64,000 bases of DNA from Fibrobacter sp. UWB5 (GTDB lineage: Bacteria > Fibrobacterota > Fibrobacteria > Fibrobacterales > Fibrobacteraceae): NCBI RefSeq assembly GCF_002210295.1, contig NZ_MWQH01000002.1:248001-312000 (forward strand), in the 5' to 3' direction. Position numbers and translations under genes: made by a program. The notes under the pieces were generated by a model, which saw only the letters and a program-made list of their open reading frames with translations, was not told the origin of the DNA and searched no databases. Below, in pieces: positions 60,039-64,000 of this stretch. How positions within the stretch are numbered: the first letter of the stretch is position 1; every line of letters begins with the position of its first letter.

Positions 60039-62564
60039 TTATAGCGTGAATCCGTATAGCAAACGCTTTGGAGAGGCGCTGAACAAAGTATGATTCAGTA
60101 TAAACGGTGTGCCGGCGCCGCCCGGAGTGCTGTATTTCCGCTCCTTTTTACCCGTCTTCAAGGAAATGCCGATAACTTCGTTTCCTTGGTCAATCCAGGC
60201 GTAACCATCTTTCACGAAGGGCTTCGGGAATACGGCATTCTTGCCGTTGAATTTCCACAGCGGGGCGCCTGCTTCAGAGTAAAGTAAAATGGACTGGTCC
60301 GAAAGCCCGACAAGGAATTTCCTTTCGCCGTGATCCGTAATCACCTGCAAAGAAGAGACGGCGTTTTCCATTAGAATCTGGAGCGGAGTCGCATCTTTCT
60401 TCTTTAGGTTGAACAAGTAAATTTTGTTGCCGCTTGCGACTGCGGTAATGGAGTCCGCGCTGAGCAAGTGCGAAATCTGTCCGGGAATCTTGCGGGCTGA
60501 ATTTTCTTCGGTTTGTCCGGCTTCGTCATCGAGCGCGACAAATTCTCCTTCCAGGTTGCAGGCATAAATCGTCTTGTCCGATTTGGAATGCAAGAAGGGT
60601 ACGGAGAAAATCTTTCTTGACCAGGCCAGTTTATTGTCGGGTTTCAAGATTTTGAGCAGGAATCCGTTCCACGTCGAAACGTAAATCGCGTTCTCGGTCA
60701 CGTTCATTTTGAAAGCCTTTCCCGGAAGTTGCAAGTTGGCCGGGGAAACATCCCTGTTCAAGTCGTAAATTGAAATGTTGTAGCCCGAAGCGATGACCAA
60801 CGTGTTTTCGTCGTTGTCGATAACGGGGCTGTTATCGAGGGCGCCAATGTATTTGGCAGAACGCAGTTCGCCGGTTTCGGCGTTAATGCTGAAGAGCCTG
60901 TCGGCGGCGGGGTCAATCGTGTACAGGTTGCGCTTGCCGCTAAAGAATTGCGGGTAGCGGGTCTTGGGCGAAATCGGAAGCAACGTCACGAACTTTGCGC
61001 CAATCGCCTTGCTGTAACGGTTTAAAATCAACTGAGTCGCTTGCGGATTGCTGCTTGAAAGTCTGACGGCTTCGGACCATGCTTTCTGCTTTTCGCGCTC
61101 GTTGTTGCTGTTCTGTTCAAGGTACAGGGCCTTAAAGAACCAGCCCTCGGCATTGCCGGGTTCCAGTTTGAACAGGGAATCCAGAACACTTGGCAAGTCT
61201 TCCCACTCTTCATGCTCGGCGAGGTCTGCCGCCTGCTGGGCAAGAATCTCGGAAAGCAGAATCTTCTTGCCGTAATAATGCGGCGAAAGCGAAACCAGCT
61301 TGCGGTCGCCAAAGTACAAGTAGAGATTCCCGTTCGTGAAAATGGGTGCTTGCTCAATAGGTTTTGTAAAGTTGAAATGCCACAGTGGGTTCAGAATGGT
61401 GTCGACGGCGGTAATGGCGCCTTCGCCAGAGAATAAACCAAGCGTTCCCTTGGCAAGCGGGTGAATCGAGGAGGCGTCGCTTCGAATTGTTTTTCGAATC
61501 ATGCCGGTTCTTCTGTCGATCAAGGAAATTCTTCCCGAGGCTTCGAGCAGAACAATCTCTCGCTCGAAGGGGAACATGCTTTCGATATTGCTGACCGAAA
61601 TTTTCCAAAGCGGGGAAGTCCTTGCCTTGGGAATGTAGCCGTAAAGGTAATTGCCCGAAACCAGGAAGAGCATGTTCTTGTCGATCAAGACGTTTCGAAT
61701 CACGTCAAATTGGGCAATGGATTTCCTGATCGAACCGTCTTCCGACGAAATAAAGTGAAGCGCGTTGTCGGTGCAATTTAAAACGAATTCGTTGGTGGGC
61801 GCAAAGAATCCTTCTGGCACGCAGCCGTTGTACTTGTCGGCAACTTGCGTGACAATGCGCTTGTTGTTCAGGATAGAAAGTTGTTTTTCGCTTTGGATAA
61901 TCGCCCTGTTGCCGTCAACGACAAGATGCGTTATGTTTGTAATCGGAAAACTCTTGCTCGGGCTGCTGGCGTAGAATGCCTTGAACACAAGACTATCTTG
62001 GTCAATGGGTTGGTACCAGATTCCCTGACGGTCGATATTGAAAATTTGCTTGTTTGCAGGAACCGTTGCTATTTTCTCGAGGCGGTCGTCCTTGATTTTG
62101 CAAATGGAACCGTCGTTCAATAGCAAGAACGTCGGATCTTTACCGAAGGTTTTCTGGATAGGGCTCTTTAATTGAATCGGAGCTTTCAGCAATGCCTCAG
62201 GCTTGCTGCTGGTGGCGCTTTCGCGTTCCGAAAGCCAGTAAGCTTTAGGAACTTCGCTCGTTCTTGCCAAACTCTGCTCGTAGTAGAAATTGGCCGACGT
62301 CTTGTTGTCCGCAAGTTCCTGGATTTTGCCTAGGTAGAAATAAGCCTTTTCCTTGTCGTCTTCGTCGCCTTGCATGGCGGCTTTTTCGAGCATCTTGATT
62401 GCATCGGCGGTTTCGCCTTTCAGCTCGAACAGGTAAAGCGCTTCTTGAATGGCGGCTTCCATTTTTTCGGCTGCGGCAAAGGATACAAGCCCGCATAACC
62501 ACACGAGCGTCAATGCCGTGCGAATCGTTGCGAAATGACTTATGTTCAACCGTTTATCTGCCAT
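60039..62564 (-). CDS. exported TPR/PQQ-like beta-propeller protein
   Basis: 841 residues. A signal-like stretch (residues 12-32, 'ATIRTALTLVWLCGLVSFAAA') suggests export. Residues 35-110 look like TPR helices ('MLEKAAMQGDEDDKEKAYFYLGKIQEL'). Two blocks of propeller-like repeats (about 135-440 and 560-841) contain 'ALDNSPVIDNDENTLVIASGYNISIYDL', 'KIYLFNLKKKD' and 'AWIDQGNEVIGISLKTGKKE', joined by another helical/TPR part (450-540). PQQ-like folds often serve as scaffolds. It starts 2 bp after the response regulator gene, so it belongs to the two-component operon. Confidence 0.8.
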   Translation of the reverse strand: MADKRLNISHFATIRTALTLVWLCGLVSFAAAEKMEAAIQEALYLFELKGETADAIKMLEKAAMQGDEDDKEKAYFYLGKIQELADNKTSANFYYEQSLARTSEVPKAYWLSERESATSSKPEALLKAPIQLKSPIQKTFGKDPTFLLLNDGSICKIKDDRLEKIATVPANKQIFNIDRQGIWYQPIDQDSLVFKAFYASSPSKSFPITNITHLVVDGNRAIIQSEKQLSILNNKRIVTQVADKYNGCVPEGFFAPTNEFVLNCTDNALHFISSEDGSIRKSIAQFDVIRNVLIDKNMLFLVSGNYLYGYIPKARTSPLWKISVSNIESMFPFEREIVLLEASGRISLIDRRTGMIRKTIRSDASSIHPLAKGTLGLFSGEGAITAVDTILNPLWHFNFTKPIEQAPIFTNGNLYLYFGDRKLVSLSPHYYGKKILLSEILAQQAADLAEHEEWEDLPSVLDSLFKLEPGNAEGWFFKALYLEQNSNNEREKQKAWSEAVRLSSSNPQATQLILNRYSKAIGAKFVTLLPISPKTRYPQFFSGKRNLYTIDPAADRLFSINAETGELRSAKYIGALDNSPVIDNDENTLVIASGYNISIYDLNRDVSPANLQLPGKAFKMNVTENAIYVSTWNGFLLKILKPDNKLAWSRKIFSVPFLHSKSDKTIYACNLEGEFVALDDEAGQTEENSARKIPGQISHLLSADSITAVASGNKIYLFNLKKKDATPLQILMENAVSSLQVITDHGERKFLVGLSDQSILLYSEAGAPLWKFNGKNAVFPKPFVKDGYAWIDQGNEVIGISLKTGKKERKYSTPGGAGTPFILNHTLFSASPKRLLYGFTL

Positions 62565-62566
62565 CT

Positions 62567-63271
62567 TTATGCATCAAACTTGTAGCCGGCGCCTCTCACC
62601 GAGATAATGAATTTCGGGTTGTCCAAGTCGTCTTCGATTTTACGACGGAGGTTTGCAATGTGATTGTCGACGGTTCTGGTCGAGGGCATGTTTTCGTCGG
62701 TATAGCCCCAAATTTCCTTCAGTAGCGTTTCGCGCAAAATTACTTCGCCGCGGTGTGCCCAGAAGAATTTCATGATCAGGTACTCGCGGGTGGTCAAGTC
62801 CAGAGGCACGCCGCCCTTGGTCGCTTCAAACTTCTTGACATTGATTTTGATGTTTGCAAATTCAAGAACTTCAGGCACTTGGACCGTAGTGCTACCGCTC
62901 TGCGGTTCGATGCGGCGACGGAATGCCTTGACGCGGGCGAGGAGTTCCAGAATTGAGAACGGCTTTGTCACGTAGTCGTCGGCGCCCATTTCAAGCCCGG
63001 CCACCTTGCTCGTTTCTTCGGTCTTCGCGGTGAGCATAATGATATAGGTATCCGGGTGCTTGTTGCGAATATAACGGCAGACTTCAAAACCGCTCTTTTT
63101 CGGAATCATCAAATCCAACAGCACCAAATGGGGCTGGTAGGAATCCGCCTTGGCAATCGCTTCTTCACCATCGCAGGCCGTTTCTACGGTGTAGCCTTCC
63201 ATTTCAAAGTTGTCCTGGAGGCCCAAGCGGATGATTTCTTCGTCTTCTACGATGAGTATTTTGAAGTTCAT
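62567..63271 (-). CDS. OmpR/PhoB-type response regulator
   Basis: 234 residues. The receiver domain has the acidic pair 'VEDEE', phospho-acceptor Asp53 ('LLDLMIP'), Thr/Ser in 'MLTAKTEE' and Lys in 'TKPFSI'. The carboxy winged helix ('GVPLDLTTREYLIMKFFWAHRGEVILRETLLKEIWG' in parts, 'RTVDNHIANLRRKIE', 'ISVRGAGYKF') binds DNA. It follows the histidine kinase gene by 2 bp, and the beta-propeller gene follows it by 2 bp. Confidence 0.95.
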   Translation of the reverse strand: MNFKILIVEDEEIIRLGLQDNFEMEGYTVETACDGEEAIAKADSYQPHLVLLDLMIPKKSGFEVCRYIRNKHPDTYIIMLTAKTEETSKVAGLEMGADDYVTKPFSILELLARVKAFRRRIEPQSGSTTVQVPEVLEFANIKINVKKFEATKGGVPLDLTTREYLIMKFFWAHRGEVILRETLLKEIWGYTDENMPSTRTVDNHIANLRRKIEDDLDNPKFIISVRGAGYKFDA

Positions 63272-63273
63272 GG

Positions 63274-64000
63274 TTATTCTGCCTTTTTAAATTTGACGGT
63301 GAACGTGGAACCCTTTCCGGGCTTGCTGACCAACGAAATGGTCGCCTTGTGTGTTTCGGCAACGCGCTTGACGGTTGCAAGGCCGAGCCCGGAGCCCTTG
63401 GTGCTTCGAGTCATTTCGTCACCCACTCTATAAAAATCATTAAATATATTTTTTTGTTCAGAAGCGGCAATGCCGATACCGGTGTCCGCAACCGAGAATA
63501 TGACCCATTCGCTGTCGCTCTTGACATCGACCTTGATATCTCCGGGCGCTTCGGTATACTTGATGGCGTTATCGATCAAGTTCTGAACCAAACTATATAG
63601 CGCTGTGTAGTCGCCCATCACAAAAACATTAGGCTCAAAGTGCGTGTAGAAGGTAAGCCCTTTTTCGACACCGATGTCTTCGACGGCATCGAACACTTTC
63701 TTTGCGCAAATAGAAAAGTCCAAACGTTCCCACTTGAAGGCGCCCGTGCCGTGTTCCATTCGCGTGTAATTCAAGATGGCGCCAATCAGGTTCTCAAGTC
63801 TCGAGGCTTCTTTGCCAATGAGTGTGGAATATTCCTGTACCTTTTCGGCGCGCTGCAGGCGTCCACGCGCCATCATTTCGGCAAACATCTTGATCGAGGT
63901 CAAGGGTGTTTTCAATTCGTGCGAAACGCTCGACAAGAAATTCGCCTTCATCGCCAAAAGCTTGCGTTCTTGAGTAATGAATCGGAACATGAAGAACGAA
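63274..64000 (-). CDS. sensor histidine kinase, 5' end outside the window
   Basis: The frame is open to base 64000 ('..FFMFRFITQERK'), so the gene begins beyond the window. The visible 242 residues hold the dimerisation box with the phospho-accepting His ('SSVSHELKTPLTSIKM'), the N box ('QNLIDNAIKY'), the G1 box ('VADTGIGI'), the F box ('IFNDFYRVGDE') and the G2 box ('GSGLGLATVKR'). It phosphorylates the adjacent OmpR-type regulator; the sensor part is not visible. Confidence 0.93.
   Translation of the reverse strand, partial: SFFMFRFITQERKLLAMKANFLSSVSHELKTPLTSIKMFAEMMARGRLQRAEKVQEYSTLIGKEASRLENLIGAILNYTRMEHGTGAFKWERLDFSICAKKVFDAVEDIGVEKGLTFYTHFEPNVFVMGDYTALYSLVQNLIDNAIKYTEAPGDIKVDVKSDSEWVIFSVADTGIGIAASEQKNIFNDFYRVGDEMTRSTKGSGLGLATVKRVAETHKATISLVSKPGKGSTFTVKFKKAE

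Noticed and set aside
1-64000. CRISPR arrays, tRNA or rRNA genes, insertion sequences and prophage
   Set aside because: I saw no regularly spaced repeats, cloverleaf-like sequences, transposase motifs or phage structural genes on either strand.

Overview
This window very probably comes from a Fibrobacter or close relative (Fibrobacterota). Pointers are the many exported lipoproteins whose lipobox is followed by runs of serine (with Glu/Asp), a TIGR02147-type protein at the left edge (a family first described as Fibrobacter succinogenes paralogues), a large secreted protein with a 'DLNGR...AKG.YYGKK' carboxy end, and Gram-negative envelope genes. No rRNA, tRNA, CRISPR array, IS element or prophage was seen. 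Gene density is high, and operons often join by 1-8 bp overlaps.

Layout. 0-2.5 kb: partial TIGR02147 gene and two Ser-rich lipoproteins. 2.6-6.1 kb: a cytoplasmic GH116 glycosidase bracketed by copies of a hairpin-bearing intergenic repeat. 6.1-16.2 kb: an 11-subunit complex I operon (nuoA, fused nuoBC, D, H, I, J, K, L, M, N) without nuoEFG. 16.2-19.0 kb: a hypothetical protein and a bifunctional (p)ppGpp synthetase/hydrolase. 19.2-23.0 kb: an operon of three lipoproteins with near-identical signal peptides and repeated Tyr-Gly motifs, followed by a radical SAM/SPASM enzyme, probably a protein-modification system. 23.1-34.0 kb: the tryptophan cluster, with trpE, trpGD fusion, a LysR regulator, a CytX-like permease, trpCF fusion, a lipoprotein-type family II pyrophosphatase, trpB and trpA.

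34.0-42.0 kb: ybjQ-like, thrH, hslO, a DJ-1/PfpI protein, an isolated sufB, a small membrane protein, a 600-residue secreted protein with a 43-residue peptide gene behind it, and thrC. 42.1-47.7 kb: an envelope lipoprotein and beta-barrel pair, then a histone-H1-like/DUF4912 protein with a GH57 branching enzyme (glycogen). 47.7-55.2 kb: a secreted HExxH protein, a UbiD-type decarboxylase, an SRPBCC protein, a Dabb protein, a glycosyltransferase and a primase-helicase fusion. 55.2-58.1 kb: ruvC, two peptidoglycan-peptide hydrolases, pssA. 58.1-64 kb: an ABC peptide-binding lipoprotein, a TPR/beta-propeller protein and a two-component system cut by the window end.

The two most interesting regions are the radical SAM/lipoprotein operon and the trp cluster. 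In the trp cluster two Trp-rich leader peptides (WW and WWW) sit in classical attenuators, and their ATG codons lie 7-8 nt after the -10 box, so the leader mRNAs may be leaderless. Three promoters share the 13-mer AACCCCTTGCCAA. A third, related leader without Trp codons precedes the exported pyrophosphatase.
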